Below are positions 15,748 through 26,600 of a stretch of DNA of 64,000 bases, one piece after another. The position numbers and the translations under genes were made by a program. The notes beneath the pieces are model-generated. The model had not been told where the DNA came from, ran no database searches, and saw only the letters and a list, made by a program, of their open reading frames with translations. How positions within the stretch are numbered: the first letter of the stretch is position 1; every line of letters begins with the position of its first letter. The stretch comes from Danxiaibacter flavus (GTDB taxonomy: Bacteria; Bacteroidota; Bacteroidia; Chitinophagales; Chitinophagaceae). The stretch covers positions 496,001 through 560,000 of the forward strand of contig NZ_JAULBC010000001.1 of assembly GCF_041060425.1 (NCBI RefSeq), written 5' to 3'.

Positions 15748-16794
15748 TTATTTATAAGCAATCAATGCGCTCGAAGGACCGGTGAGATGCATAATGTCAA
15801 CCTGTTTAAAGCCTGCTTCCTTTGCCCAGCCTGTAAAGTCTGCGGCTGTATAATCAAATCCGCCAAATGTTTCAAGCAGCATATTCAGTGACATAAGCAG
15901 ACCAAATGCATTTTCTTTCCTTTCGTCGTCAATCACATTTTCAATAACCACAAATGCGCCTCCGTCAGGTAAAGCATCATAGGCCTTTTTGATCAGTATT
16001 TTCTTGTCTTCCAAACTCCAGTCATGCAGAATGTTGCCCATTGTTATAATGTCGGCTTGGGGAAATGGATCTGTAAAAAAGTTACCTGATACTACTTGTA
16101 CACGGTCGGCCACTTCGTTGTTGTTGATATTGCGTTGAGCGATCGGAGCAACTTCCGGAAGGTCAAAAGTTGTTGAAATTATTTGCGGTTGATGAATGGC
16201 GATCTGAATGGAAAGATCACCACCGGCACCACCTATATCACAATGTGTATAGTATCCTGAAAAGTTGAACTGGTTGGCAAAAGCGATGAAATTACCAAGC
16301 TGAATGCCACCCATTGCATGAATAAATTCTTCAAGACGTTTTTCATCTGCATATAATGCTGCAAATACTCCGTCGCCGCCATTCTTTACTTCATTTTGGG
16401 GAAGACCCGTTTTTAAACCTTCGCCAAGATCTCCCCAAAAAGAATAGACACGATTGTTGGCCATGGCAAGAATACCACCCATGTAAGATGGCCGCTTTTT
16501 GTTGAGGAAAATATCCGTTTCCAACGAGTTGGCATATTTAGCTTGTGAGCCCTGGCCACTGCGGCAAAGGAACTTCATCGCAACGAGTGCATCGAGAAAA
16601 TCTTCAATGCCCCTGCCGTGTAATTGCAATGACTCTTTGATTTCGGCTGAAGTTTTACTGTCATCAGAAAGCAATGTAAAAAGGTCAAAACCCACGGCGG
16701 TCAGTAATACTTTAGATGACCAGAAGGCGAAGCCGGTTTGCATAATTCGGGAAGGATTGATTACTACCTGGTTTGAGATTGTTTCAGTTAGCAT
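15748..16794 (-). CDS. SAM-dependent O-methyltransferase (COMT/acetylserotonin methyltransferase-like)
   Basis: A 348-residue class I methyltransferase with the two-part layout of plant COMT and bacterial polyketide/phenazine O-methyltransferases. An N-terminal winged-helix dimerisation domain spans about 1-110. The catalytic domain has SAM motif I at CDIGGAGGDLSIQIA, then NILHDWSLEDKKILIKKA carrying the conserved HDW (the catalytic histidine), and GGAFVVIENVIDDER. It probably methylates a hydroxyl group of a small aromatic or polyketide-like compound. It forms a two-gene unit with the cupin downstream. No larger secondary-metabolite cluster is visible. Confidence 0.85.
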   Translation of the reverse strand: MLTETISNQVVINPSRIMQTGFAFWSSKVLLTAVGFDLFTLLSDDSKTSAEIKESLQLHGRGIEDFLDALVAMKFLCRSGQGSQAKYANSLETDIFLNKKRPSYMGGILAMANNRVYSFWGDLGEGLKTGLPQNEVKNGGDGVFAALYADEKRLEEFIHAMGGIQLGNFIAFANQFNFSGYYTHCDIGGAGGDLSIQIAIHQPQIISTTFDLPEVAPIAQRNINNNEVADRVQVVSGNFFTDPFPQADIITMGNILHDWSLEDKKILIKKAYDALPDGGAFVVIENVIDDERKENAFGLLMSLNMLLETFGGFDYTAADFTGWAKEAGFKQVDIMHLTGPSSALIAYK

Positions 16795-16952
16795 AAGATT
16801 AGTTTTATGAATGAATAATTTGAGACCGTTTTATAGTGATGTGCTAAAAACGTAAGGCTAAATTATTCATCCACAAAGCGGTAATGGGCGCAATGGCAAT
16901 CAATGGTGCGGTAGATGGAATGAACGGAAATAAATAGAGAATAAAAGATTAA

Positions 16953-18251
16953 CTATGAGAGAGGGAGCGTTACACGAACTATTGTTTTCTTATTTAGTAC
17001 ACTATCAACTTCTATATTCCCACCATGCATTTTTACGAACTCTTTTGCAACAAGCAGTCCAAGGCCGGTACCTTTTTCGTTTTCCGTTCCGCTGGTATTC
17101 TTTTTTTCACCAGCCTCAAATAGGAAAGAAAGTTTTTCCGGCGCAATTCCTACTCCGTTATCTTCAATTTCAATAACAGCCTGATTATCCTCCAGGTTTG
17201 TTCTCAATTTAATTACACTTCCTCTGGATGAATATTTAATTGCGTTGCTTAAAAGATTTCTGAATACTGCAGTTAAAAGATCGTAATCTGCGACGACAGG
17301 TGTAACAAGAGTATATTCAGTGTGAATTGTAAGTTCTTTTTGAAGAAGCTGATCGTTATAAATTTCAGTAACATCATTCAGCAGATCTGAAAGGCTTGTG
17401 CGTTCCGGGTGATATTGTATTTCTTTCGTTTGCGCGAGCGCCCAATTCAACAGGTTGTTAAGTAGCGTATTGAGCTTATTAACTGACTGATCAATGCGCT
17501 GGGAAAGCAGATCAATTTTCTCGCGTTCATTTTGTTTGTTGTAGTGACCTACAAGTTTGGCTATGCTTTGAAAGGAAGTGATCGGGCCTCTCAAATCGTG
17601 ACTGATGACGGAAAAAAGCCGGTCTTTTGTTTGATTGCTCTTGCGCAGTTCTTCTGTTCTTTTTGCAATAATATCCTCCATCGAATCGAACAGTACAGAG
17701 TTTTGAATAGAGACTGCAATAGCTTGAGAGAGTGTAATGAGAAAAGCTTCGTCTTCTTTGCTGAATACACTTAGGTTATAGCTTTCAGCCAGCAATACAG
17801 CCACAAGTTCGTTATTGGCGATAAGTGGAATGGCTATCTGGCTTTCGGGATTATCCAGTCCCGGAAGTGTTTGTGCGACCTGTTGCGGAAGACTATTGTT
17901 AACTGCCAGGTAATCTTTTTTTCTTCGGATGCCTGTAATATTAATAGGCAATCTTTTTACAGCAGCCAATCCCGCAATGCCGGTTCCGAATGGTATGGAA
18001 AAGCCCGTATGATCTTTTTCGTAACCATAGCTGCATTGTACAACCAGATTTTTCAACGCTTTATCCGGCAACAGAATAAGACTGTAATGAATATAAAACT
18101 GATCGTTTAATATTTTCAGAATGTTTTGCAGTTTATCGGGCAGACTCAAAACTTTGTTCAACTCGAATGTAACCGTTGCCATCAGGTGATTTTTTCGCCT
18201 GGCTTCATTCAGTTGTCGTGTGAGTAATTGAAGTTGATTATCATCTGTCAT
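16953..18251 (-). CDS. GAF-domain sensor histidine kinase (cytosolic)
   Basis: A 432-residue kinase with no membrane segment. An N-terminal coiled region leads to a GAF domain at about 25-190, then a HisKA domain with the phospho-acceptor His218 in FSVISHDLRGP, and a HATPase domain with the N box (NAIKYSS), G1 box (IEDNGVGIAPEKL) and G2 box (GTGLGLLVAKEF). It is the last gene of a tight four-gene operon, starting two bases after the stop of a PNPOx-fold gene; a LytTR regulator is the first gene. The GAF domain suggests sensing of an intracellular small molecule or redox state. Confidence 0.93.
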   Translation of the reverse strand: MTDDNQLQLLTRQLNEARRKNHLMATVTFELNKVLSLPDKLQNILKILNDQFYIHYSLILLPDKALKNLVVQCSYGYEKDHTGFSIPFGTGIAGLAAVKRLPINITGIRRKKDYLAVNNSLPQQVAQTLPGLDNPESQIAIPLIANNELVAVLLAESYNLSVFSKEDEAFLITLSQAIAVSIQNSVLFDSMEDIIAKRTEELRKSNQTKDRLFSVISHDLRGPITSFQSIAKLVGHYNKQNEREKIDLLSQRIDQSVNKLNTLLNNLLNWALAQTKEIQYHPERTSLSDLLNDVTEIYNDQLLQKELTIHTEYTLVTPVVADYDLLTAVFRNLLSNAIKYSSRGSVIKLRTNLEDNQAVIEIEDNGVGIAPEKLSFLFEAGEKKNTSGTENEKGTGLGLLVAKEFVKMHGGNIEVDSVLNKKTIVRVTLPLS

Positions 18252-18253
18252 AA

Positions 18254-18658
18254 CTACAATGGATAAAGACGGGTTACTTCTATAATTTCAAAAAGATCCG
18301 CTGCCAGTAAGTGAAATACATCAGTCATGCCTTGAACACCCGCTATTACTTCAAGCTGTAATTTCATTTGGTCATAAATAGAACCTTCCGCCCGGGATTC
18401 TTTAAACCTGAGTTGCATTTTGTACAACGCATATGTCACTGGTGAGGTAAGCACAACACAAACCATCGGGTTCTCAGTAATGTTCCTTACTGTTTTATTA
18501 AAGAATTGCCTGGACAATGCCACGTGTGTATCATCAACATAAAATACCTGCGATACATATGTAACATTTGGTATGCCATCCGCTGATGCAGTAGAAACGA
18601 CTGCCGGAATTACGCCCTCAAAAGCGGGCATCATTTCTTCTAATATCTGCTCATTCAT
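18254..18658 (-). CDS. PNPOx-fold (pyridoxamine 5'-phosphate oxidase family) flavin-binding-like protein, 134 aa
   Basis: A small split-barrel protein. The opening PAFEGVIPAVVSTASADGIP and the following VTYVSQVFYVDDTHVALSRQ match the FMN-binding split-barrel family; FFNKTVRNITENPMVCVVL is the second conserved block. It is too short and divergent to be a vitamin B6 oxidase, and such proteins generally bind flavin, F420 or heme. Its ATG overlaps the stop of the preceding PNPOx-like gene by four bases, and the kinase gene starts two bases after its own stop. A co-sensor role with the kinase is inferred from this packing. Confidence 0.78.
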   Translation of the reverse strand: MNEQILEEMMPAFEGVIPAVVSTASADGIPNVTYVSQVFYVDDTHVALSRQFFNKTVRNITENPMVCVVLTSPVTYALYKMQLRFKESRAEGSIYDQMKLQLEVIAGVQGMTDVFHLLAADLFEIIEVTRLYPL

Positions 18659-19134
18659 TTGTTGTCCTCCAGGTCTATAACCTGCCTCCCTGTGCCTTTG
18701 TGCGGTGTCTGTTCATAAATATAGCGTACGTTGAATGTCACTGCAAAAGATGGCCGGTGGAAATATGATTGAAAAAGCGGCTCCTTTAAAAATCCAAATG
18801 ATGTTGTGATGTCTGTAAATGCATCGAAATATTTTCGTTGTAATGCTTCCTCTTCCTGTGTACAGGGGCGAATAGACTGGTAGGTGCCTTTATACTGATA
18901 ACTTTCAAAACTTGGAACACAGGTGGCGGCAAGTGCAATGTTGGTGTTGAGCTGCAGATTGTGTATGAATTTTTTTCCAAAAACCTCACTGATAAAAAAG
19001 GTGATATTTCTAATGTCGTTTACTTCAGCAATGCCGGCGCAACGGACGATTTCCGGTGCGTTGTTATCGTCGCAATTGGAAGCCCAAAGCGCCGATGGCT
19101 CTGTTAAAAGTTGATAATATGGTGTATCGTTCAT
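18655..19134 (-). CDS. PNPOx-fold family protein, 159 aa
   Basis: A second split-barrel-like protein. ALWASNCDDNNAPEIVRCAG and the following ITFFISEVFGKKFIHNL and NIALAATCVPSFESYQYKG correspond to the strand-turn-strand blocks of the PNPOx family. It differs strongly in sequence from its neighbour at 18254, so this is not a recent duplication. The gene begins six bases after the LytTR regulator stop and overlaps the next gene by four bases, implying translational coupling. The ligand is unknown. Confidence 0.7.
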   Translation of the reverse strand: MNDTPYYQLLTEPSALWASNCDDNNAPEIVRCAGIAEVNDIRNITFFISEVFGKKFIHNLQLNTNIALAATCVPSFESYQYKGTYQSIRPCTQEEEALQRKYFDAFTDITTSFGFLKEPLFQSYFHRPSFAVTFNVRYIYEQTPHKGTGRQVIDLEDNK

Positions 19135-19140
19135 AAGTAG

Positions 19141-19896
19141 TTAAATCAGTTTAAGCTTGCTAAACAAAGCGTCTTTATATGTTTTTCCGATGGGAATTTC
19201 TTTGCCCGCTATTTTAAGAACACTGTCATCAAGGTTTACCTCTTCTATTGCTTCTGTTTTTACTGCGAATGATCTGTGTGTCTGAATAAAGCTATTGGCG
19301 GGAAGTTGGTCCAACAGGTTTTTCAAACGAATGTTAACTGCATAGCGGCGTTCTTTCGTATGTACATAACAGTACTTTTCTTCTACTTCAATAAACAATA
19401 GATCTGTTATAGGAATTTTCAAAAGACGGTTGTTGTATTTAACAAAGAAGGCGTTGTATGAAACATCTATTTTATAGGCCGTATCCTCATCTTTCTTTTC
19501 ATTGGCCGGATGGTTATTAAAAAGCGCCAGTTCCATTGCCAGTTGAAGGTTTCTTTCATTGTAAGGCTTAATAATATAAGCAGAAGGATTGGTTTGCCTT
19601 GCTTTTGCAAAAGTTTCCGAATCAGAAAATGCCGTTACGTAAATAACAGGTGTTTGGCGAATGGCCGATGCAATTTCCACAAATTCAATTCCGTTCAGCG
19701 GACCGTTAATTTCTATATCCATCAGCAGGAGATCCGGCGGCTGTTGTTTAAACAATTTCAGCGCGTCTATCGCATTGTCAACAATTGAAAATTTGGAATA
19801 GCCCGATTCCGGCAACAACATTTGCAGGGTTTCGGCATGTATTGGGTCGTCTTCTACCGCAAGTATGTACAAGTCAGACATGACGTTTGTTTCCAT
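19141..19896 (-). CDS. LytTR-family response regulator
   Basis: A 251-residue regulator. The receiver domain (about 8-125) has the acidic pair EDD near the start, the phospho-acceptor Asp60 in DLLLMDIEI, the Thr in YVTAFSD and the Lys in YIIKPYNE. The DNA-binding LytTR domain (about 145-250) contains DLLFIEVEEKYCYVHTKERR and SFIQTHRSFAV. It is the first gene of the operon ending in the GAF histidine kinase, so it is probably that kinase's partner. The start is ATG 19896, or ATG 19881 (five residues shorter) just before the first strand. Confidence 0.92.
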   Translation of the reverse strand: METNVMSDLYILAVEDDPIHAETLQMLLPESGYSKFSIVDNAIDALKLFKQQPPDLLLMDIEINGPLNGIEFVEIASAIRQTPVIYVTAFSDSETFAKARQTNPSAYIIKPYNERNLQLAMELALFNNHPANEKKDEDTAYKIDVSYNAFFVKYNNRLLKIPITDLLFIEVEEKYCYVHTKERRYAVNIRLKNLLDQLPANSFIQTHRSFAVKTEAIEEVNLDDSVLKIAGKEIPIGKTYKDALFSKLKLI

Positions 19897-20116
19897 GAAT
19901 TGATCGACTTATGATTTTGCAAGCCAATTGATATCTTTTATAGCAGGGTGTGTTTTTTAGGTTTAGTCATCAATGCTGTTTATTCCTTTCATCCGGTCAT
20001 TTATTCTGTCCACAGTTTATTTCATTGCAGTCGGCCCCATAGCTTCTTCTTCGGTTACTAGTTTAGCATTGTCTTCAACAATGATAATAAAAATTAGCAC
20101 GCATAAAAACAGGTTT

Positions 20117-21295
20117 ATGAAAAAAGTAAAGACTTTCTTTTTGTTGCTTGGTTCAACAGCAACTATTCTTATGTTTTGTTCGTGTACAAAAGAGCAACGT
20201 CCTGGCCCGGCTGGTAACGGAGACCAAAACAATCCCGGCAGCACCAGCCTTAATGTCAACGTTACAACCGTTGCAGGAAAACGCGGCGAACGGGGCAATG
20301 CGGAGGATGGCAACGGTGTATCTGCGCGTTTTTGGAACCCCGGGAAGATGGTCTTCGACAGCCGTAACAATATGCTGTATATCGCAGATGGAAGCGTGAT
20401 TAGGAGCATGGACATGCAATACAACGTGAGTACCTATGTGCCGTTGCGCATGTTGGGAAGTTCATTTAATGATATATTGGATATAGCACTCGCTCCTGGT
20501 AACGGTGGAAGCCTTTACGTAACTACAAAAGAAAATGACCTCTGGAAAATTGAACCGGATGGAGATCAGGCAAGCGCTATTAATATTATCAACAGGGTGT
20601 ATAGCGGCAATGCAATTGGGTCCATGAATTCCGGCGATCATTTTGATTTGGCCAGAGGATTGGCAACAGGCGCAAATGGGGAGATTTATTTCTTCAATCA
20701 ATCCTGGGCCACTCTTCACCGGATCAGGCTTTCGTCCTTAACAGAAGGTGTAGTAGAAATATTTGCTGGCAAGGCAGAAAATAAAAGTGGTGGCGATGGT
20801 AATCCTTATCCGTTCCTGGACGGAAAAGGCGAGCTGGCAACTTTTGGCGCCAGGGTTTCGGATATAGCTTCCGATGCGAATGGAAATATTTATGTGGCTG
20901 ACTTTGACAATAATCTGGTCCGTAAAATTACTCCTGATGCAACGGTTACTTCTTTGTTCCCTTTCAAAACTCATGTAGGAGTTGATGTTGATGGGCCGAT
21001 AGCGAAAGCAGAATCCAACAATGTGTTACAAGTGGCAACCACAGATGATGGCAATTTCATTTTCTTTACCACTTACGGTTATGCCGGTAACAACCTCAAT
21101 GCCCTCCGCATGGTAAGACCGGGAAAAGACGTCATCACACTCGCAGGCTATTCCGGTCATGCTTCCTACGGTGATGGTCCCGGAACGACTGCCGGCCTCG
21201 GCGAAACCGGCGGCATTGCGGCAACTCCGGATGGTAAAACAATCTTTGTTTCTGAACCCGGACAAAAGGTGATCCGCAAGGTGACGATTGAGTAG
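20117..21295 (+). CDS. NHL-repeat (six-bladed beta-propeller) lipoprotein
   Basis: A 392-residue exported protein. The start MKKVKTFFLLLGSTATILMF leads into a lipobox-like FCSC, so it is probably lipidated and faces the periplasm or surface. The mature part repeats the NHL pattern: ARFWNPGKMVFDSRNNMLYI, then ISDIALAPG-like blades, SDIASDANGNIYVADFDNNL and GGIAATPDGKTIFVSEPGQK, each ending in a variant of VRKIT or IRKVT. ATG 20117 is chosen because it starts a typical signal sequence; the frame is open further upstream without support. Function unknown; such propellers usually bind proteins or glycans. Confidence 0.82.
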   Translation: MKKVKTFFLLLGSTATILMFCSCTKEQRPGPAGNGDQNNPGSTSLNVNVTTVAGKRGERGNAEDGNGVSARFWNPGKMVFDSRNNMLYIADGSVIRSMDMQYNVSTYVPLRMLGSSFNDILDIALAPGNGGSLYVTTKENDLWKIEPDGDQASAINIINRVYSGNAIGSMNSGDHFDLARGLATGANGEIYFFNQSWATLHRIRLSSLTEGVVEIFAGKAENKSGGDGNPYPFLDGKGELATFGARVSDIASDANGNIYVADFDNNLVRKITPDATVTSLFPFKTHVGVDVDGPIAKAESNNVLQVATTDDGNFIFFTTYGYAGNNLNALRMVRPGKDVITLAGYSGHASYGDGPGTTAGLGETGGIAATPDGKTIFVSEPGQKVIRKVTIE

Positions 21296-21517
21296 GTCAG
21301 GGAATTTTCCCGAAGCATTGGATGGAAATTGTGTCCAATTGACATAACAGGTGTAGAAAAATAAGCAAACGTTTGCGTATTTGCCGGTTAGGCTATTTTT
21401 ATACCTTTCTCTGCAGTTTGATAGTAAAAGAGTTCGTACCGCCGATTCAATGAATCTTAAGATAAGGATATAATTACTTCTACATGAGAATTATTAACTG
21501 CAACTAAGAACAAAAAA

Positions 21518-22123
21518 TTGCCTGCTTTGACTTTAACTGATAGTTGTGCCGATGAGCCTTTGATGCTGCAAATTTCTAAAGGCGATGAAAATGCGTTCCA
21601 GCAATTGTTTTATCAATACAAGGATAAGCTGTATGCTTTTGCTTTTCGTCTTACAGAATCTAATGAGACAGCTGAAGACATAGTGCACGATACTTTTCTA
21701 AAACTGTGGCTCAACAAAGAAAAACTGACAGAAGTAAAAAATGTAAATGCCTACATATACAAGGCTGCACATAATAACATCTACAATGCCTTCCGCCGCA
21801 AGGCCAAAGAAACACTGATATTGTCTGAGCTGAAAAAAGAACTAAGTATTGAGGTCGATGATACGGACAACAGGATTTTGCTAAATGAAGCCCAATTACT
21901 TATTGACAATGCCATAGATAAGCTCACACCGCAACAGCGTGAAGTTTTTAAAATGAGCAGAAAAGAAGGTTTAAAAACAGAAGAAATAGCGCAGCGGCTT
22001 AACATCTCACTCTTTACAGTGAAAAAACATTTGACTAATGCAATAAATTATTTGCGGAAAGAAGTGGCCAACTCTTACAGGCTTGAAGTAGTGCTTTTTG
22101 CCCTCTACATGTTAAGGCGCTGA
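21518..22123 (+). CDS. RNA polymerase ECF sigma factor (FecI-like)
   Basis: A sigma factor of up to 201 residues. Region 2 runs through FQQLFYQYKDKLYAFAFRLT and AEDIVHDTFLKLWLNKEKL; region 4 has LTPQQREVFKMSRKEGLKTE and the helix-turn-helix IAQRLNISLFTVKKHL. This is the Bacteroidota Bacteroides-expansion sigma-70 group that pairs with FecR-type anti-sigma factors. It is followed by a FecR gene and then SusC/SusD, the standard order for a sigma/anti-sigma-controlled polysaccharide locus. The start is TTG 21518 or ATG 21563; the latter leaves a complete region 2. Confidence 0.92.
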   Translation: MPALTLTDSCADEPLMLQISKGDENAFQQLFYQYKDKLYAFAFRLTESNETAEDIVHDTFLKLWLNKEKLTEVKNVNAYIYKAAHNNIYNAFRRKAKETLILSELKKELSIEVDDTDNRILLNEAQLLIDNAIDKLTPQQREVFKMSRKEGLKTEEIAQRLNISLFTVKKHLTNAINYLRKEVANSYRLEVVLFALYMLRR

Positions 22124-22323
22124 TTTTTTTAAAAAAAGTTTCTTTACAACTACTACCACTTTGCTTTTCATTTGTCTTACTTATATGTGGTTATTTTTTT
22201 GCCTGCATCATTGTCTAATTAAACGCATAACGTTGGGCTGAAACCAAAATGTATTATTAAAAGATCAGGTTAATTGTTGAATAAGAAGACTCGTTCAACA
22301 AAGCTTGTAATAAATGTTGTTGA

Positions 22324-23502
22324 ATGTCGCCAAGATTAGCCTATCTGCTGGAGAAGTATTTGAACAAAACGCACACGGAACAAGAAATGCAGGAGCTTGC
22401 AGAAATTGTTCTCAATTCAGAACACGATGAAGCGGTTGCGGAGTTGTTAGAAAAACGCTGGAATGAATCGCAGGCCCCTGAAGTTTTGTCAGAGCCTGTG
22501 TCGCAATCAATTGTTCGGTCAATTCTCAGCGCCGAAATACCCGGATCCAACTCAAAAAACAATAAGATAATCAGCATGATCTCACTGAAACGGCTTTGGG
22601 TTGCTGCTTCGGTTGTTTTGATTGTCGGAGTTGGTCTCTACCAGTTATTTTCCAACAGTGGAAGTGATGCTGATAAAAAACACGTGCCTGCTGTAGCTCA
22701 GGATGTTAAAGCTCCCGTGGGTAACAAAGCTGTGATTGTAATGAATGATGGAAGCAAGATTTCGTTGGATAGCATATCCGGGGCATCGATCTCCATTCAG
22801 GGTAATGTGAGCGTAACCAAAACAGGCGATGGTCGCGTGGCGTATAGCGGAACTTCAGATGTCATAGTTAATAATACACTCATAAATCCGCGCGGCAGCA
22901 AGGTTGTAAATATCACCCTGCAGGATGGAACAGCCGTTTGGTTAAACAGTGAGAGTTCAATTAAATATCCTATTGCATTTACAGGCAAGGAACGGACTGT
23001 AGAGATAACGGGAGAAGCATACTTGGAAGTGGCAAAAGATCCCTCCAGGAAATTTATTGTAGTTACAAACGGTGCAAGAACAGAAGTGTTAGGAACGCAC
23101 TTTAATGTAAATGCCTATGGTGATGCTGGACATACCAATATAACACTGCTTGAAGGAAGTATAAAAGTATTTAATAATGGTTCAGCGGCATTGCTTACGC
23201 CAAACCAGCAGGCGCAGTTGTACAGCGACAGTAAGATCAATGTGATTGATCATGTTGAAGCAAGCGAAGTTGTTGCATGGAAAAACGGATTGTTTAGTTT
23301 CAACAGTCTTCCGTTAAAAAATATCATGCAGCAGCTGGAACGGTGGTACAATGTAACTGTGGTTTATGAAAATGTAACCAATACCAAACACTTCAGCGGC
23401 ATCTTCAGCCGCAGCGATAATGTATCGGAAGTTTTAAAGGTGATGCAGTTGGCTGGCTTAAAGTTCAAAGTAGAAGGTGATAAAATTACTGTAACAGAAT
23501 AA
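22324..23502 (+). CDS. FecR-family anti-sigma factor
   Basis: A 392-residue inner-membrane protein. A short cytoplasmic N-terminus that would hold the sigma factor precedes a membrane helix near 90-108 (LWVAASVVLIVGVGLYQLF). The periplasmic FecR domain lies at about 195-290 (GTAVWLNSESSIKYP, GEAYLEVAKDPSRKF, VLGTHFNVNAYGD) and a DUF4974 domain at the end (MQQLERWYNVTVVYEN). It transmits a signal from the STN domain of the SusC protein encoded downstream to the ECF sigma factor upstream. ATG 22324 follows a 200-base gap after the sigma gene. Confidence 0.95.
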   Translation: MSPRLAYLLEKYLNKTHTEQEMQELAEIVLNSEHDEAVAELLEKRWNESQAPEVLSEPVSQSIVRSILSAEIPGSNSKNNKIISMISLKRLWVAASVVLIVGVGLYQLFSNSGSDADKKHVPAVAQDVKAPVGNKAVIVMNDGSKISLDSISGASISIQGNVSVTKTGDGRVAYSGTSDVIVNNTLINPRGSKVVNITLQDGTAVWLNSESSIKYPIAFTGKERTVEITGEAYLEVAKDPSRKFIVVTNGARTEVLGTHFNVNAYGDAGHTNITLLEGSIKVFNNGSAALLTPNQQAQLYSDSKINVIDHVEASEVVAWKNGLFSFNSLPLKNIMQQLERWYNVTVVYENVTNTKHFSGIFSRSDNVSEVLKVMQLAGLKFKVEGDKITVTE

Positions 23503-23619
23503 ACAAAAGCTAAGATTTCAATACTTGTATTTCTGCAAAAGAATTTGCGGATAACTCCGGTTTGCGTGTATCAGCTCACTTTTTTAGTATCAATTATTAT
23601 GTAACCCAAAGGACAAACT

Positions 23620-26600
23620 ATGGATTCAAAGACGTATTGTTTTCTTCGGTTAGGAAAAAAGAAAACAATCAGCAAAACGCTACTGACTATGAGATTCATG
23701 ATTTTTTTCTTATTGGCTGTAAGCTTGCAGGTTAATGCAAAAGGCTACAGTCAGAAAGTTTCAATCAATGAGAAAAATGCTTCTCTGAAACAGATTTTTA
23801 AATCAATCAACGTACAGGCTGGCTATCATTTTTTTTATGAAGATGAACTCATCAGCAAAGCAGGTAAGATTGATATCAATGTAAAAGATATGCCTGTTGC
23901 AGAAGTGTTGAAGACATGTTTTAAAAACATGCCCTTTACTTTCACTATTTCGCAAAACACTATTGTTGTAGTGCCTGTTCCTCAAAAGAAAGAGCAACAA
24001 ACAAGCGCCGTTCAAATGGTGCCTCAGGCTGCTTCGGTAATTGTTAAAGGAACAGTGAGAGATGAAAATGGCAAGCCTTTGGAAGGGGCTTCCATCAAGT
24101 TGAAGAGTGATGGCAGGGGAGTTGCGGCAGATGCAAACGGGGATTTTTCTCTTACAGTGCCGGATGCTTCCGCTGTGCTTGAGGTTTCTTATGTTGGATA
24201 TGAAACTGCTGAAGTAAGCGTATCAGGAAGCACAACAGTGAACATTATTTTGAAGCAGGTTATTGCAAAAACTGAGGATGTGGTTATTGTTGCTTATGGC
24301 ACACAAAAGAAAACGAATTTAACAGGAGCGGTTTCCACTGTGTCGGCAAAAGATTTGACTGACCGTCCTGTTACGAATGTTACAAATGCATTGCAGGGCA
24401 AGCTTTCCGGCGTAACTATTACAACCAATAATGGCCAGCCGGGAAGAGATGGTGGTACTATTAATATCAGGGGTGTCGGCACGGGCCTTGGTGGTTCTCC
24501 TGCCGCTGCCGGTCCGATGGTAGTGGTGGATGGTGTGGTTGCATCTTTGGGTGAAGTAAATCCAAACGATATTGAAAGTATTACAGTACTTAAAGATGCC
24601 TCTTCTGCTGCTATCTACGGAGCAAGAGCTTCCAATGGTGTAATTCTTGTGACAACTAAAAAAGGTAGGAAAGGAAGTTTACAGATTAGCTATGATGGAT
24701 ATGCAGGTGTACAATCAATTACAAGAAAACCCGATTTTTTACCATCATGGCAGCAGGCTCAATTGTACAATGAGGCACTGGTGAATGAAGGTGGTACTGC
24801 TAAATGGAGCGACCAGGATATTCAGTTGTTTAAAGATGGTACTGACCATACAGGTGCACATCCTAATACTGATTGGTTAGATCTGTTTTATTCAGAGCCA
24901 GGTTACCAGACAAGCAATAATATAAGCCTTAACGGAGGAGACGAGAAAACCAGGTACATGTTTTCCCTGGGATATTTTGATCAGAAAGGAAATGTGCCCA
25001 AGACAGAGTATGAGAAATACAATGTAAGATTCAATATCAATTCACAGGTAACCAAAAAGTTTGCAATTAATGCTAATCTTGCTTATTTGTATGCTCCTTT
25101 TAAAGAGCCGGTGAGTACTTATGCAACCAGCTTTTCTCAAATTATCAGGCAAATCAATCGTGTCTCCAATACCGTTCCTTATAAATGGGAGAATGGAGCT
25201 TATGGATATGTTTCTGACGGATCTCCTATGGCCTGGCTTGAGTCCGCTTCTTTTAATAAATGGCAGAATTATACGTTAACCGGCAATGTTGGATTAGATT
25301 ATGCGCCGGTTAAAGGCCTGCATTTAAGACCTTCATTTGCCTACAGGCTGGCAACAGGGCAGCAACAACAATTTGTAAGTGATATCCAATATTATCGCGG
25401 TGGGCCGGCAGGAACGCCTTTAACATCTACAAAATACCAGGGCCCCAATAATTTAACCAACACAACGGACAGAACAACATACACCTTGTTGCAGATGCTT
25501 GCTGAATACGAAAAGAATCTTGGTTTGCATCACTTCAGATTGTTGGCTGGCGCATCGCAGGAGTATTCTGTTTATAATAATTTCTCAGCCTATCGCCAGG
25601 GTTTTTTAAATAACTCCATCACACAGATAAATGCGGCCCCGGCAGACGGACAGGTTGCAAAAGGATATGCAAACGATTGGGCATTGCAATCTGTTTTTGG
25701 CAGGTTTAACTATGACTTTGCTGATAAGTATTTGTTTGAAGCAAATGTCAGGTCGGATGGATCTTCACGCTTTGCTCAAGGTAAAAGATGGGGAACATTT
25801 CCTTCATTTTCTGCCGGATGGGTTATTTCGAAAGAGGTATTCTTTGATAACCTGAAAGATAAAATTAACCAGTTAAAGCTAAGGGCTTCATGGGGGCGCC
25901 TGGGTAATCAGCAGATCTCCAATTATCCAACTATCTCTACCGTTGCGCCAGGACAGGTTTATTCTTTCAACCAAAGCCTTGTGTCAGGCATCGCGCCCAC
26001 AACCGGTGCTAACACCGACATTCAGTGGGAAACAACCGAGACTTACGGAGCTGGCATTGACGCATCTTTCCTTAGAAACAAACTGGCCGTATCATTCGAT
26101 GTCTTTAATAAGAATACCGATAACATTTTAATGGTATTGCCGATTGGCGCGCCTTATGCGCTGAGTGCTCCTTTCCAGAATGCCGGTGCAATGACGAATA
26201 AAGGATTTGAACTTAATGTGGGTTGGACCGATAATATTGGCAAAGTGAATTATTCACTCAACGGTAATGTGACCTATACAAAGAATACTGTTACCGATCT
26301 TAAAGGTGCAGGACCATTCATTGATGGAGGCACATTTTATGATGTGGGTTATCCTTTCAAATCGTTATTTGGCTTACAGGCAGAAGGAATTTATCAGTCA
26401 CAGGATGACGTTTCCAAATCCGCAGTGCTTAATTCAAAAGTAGCTCCTGGTGATTTAAAGTATAAAGATCAAAATAAGGACGGTGTTATAGATGCAAAAG
26501 ACAGGGTGTACCTGGGTTCCTATTTTCCAAAATATACGTTCGGTTTAACCGCTACTGCAGAATATAAAGGCTTCCAGCTTAGCTTGTTTTTCCAGGGAGC

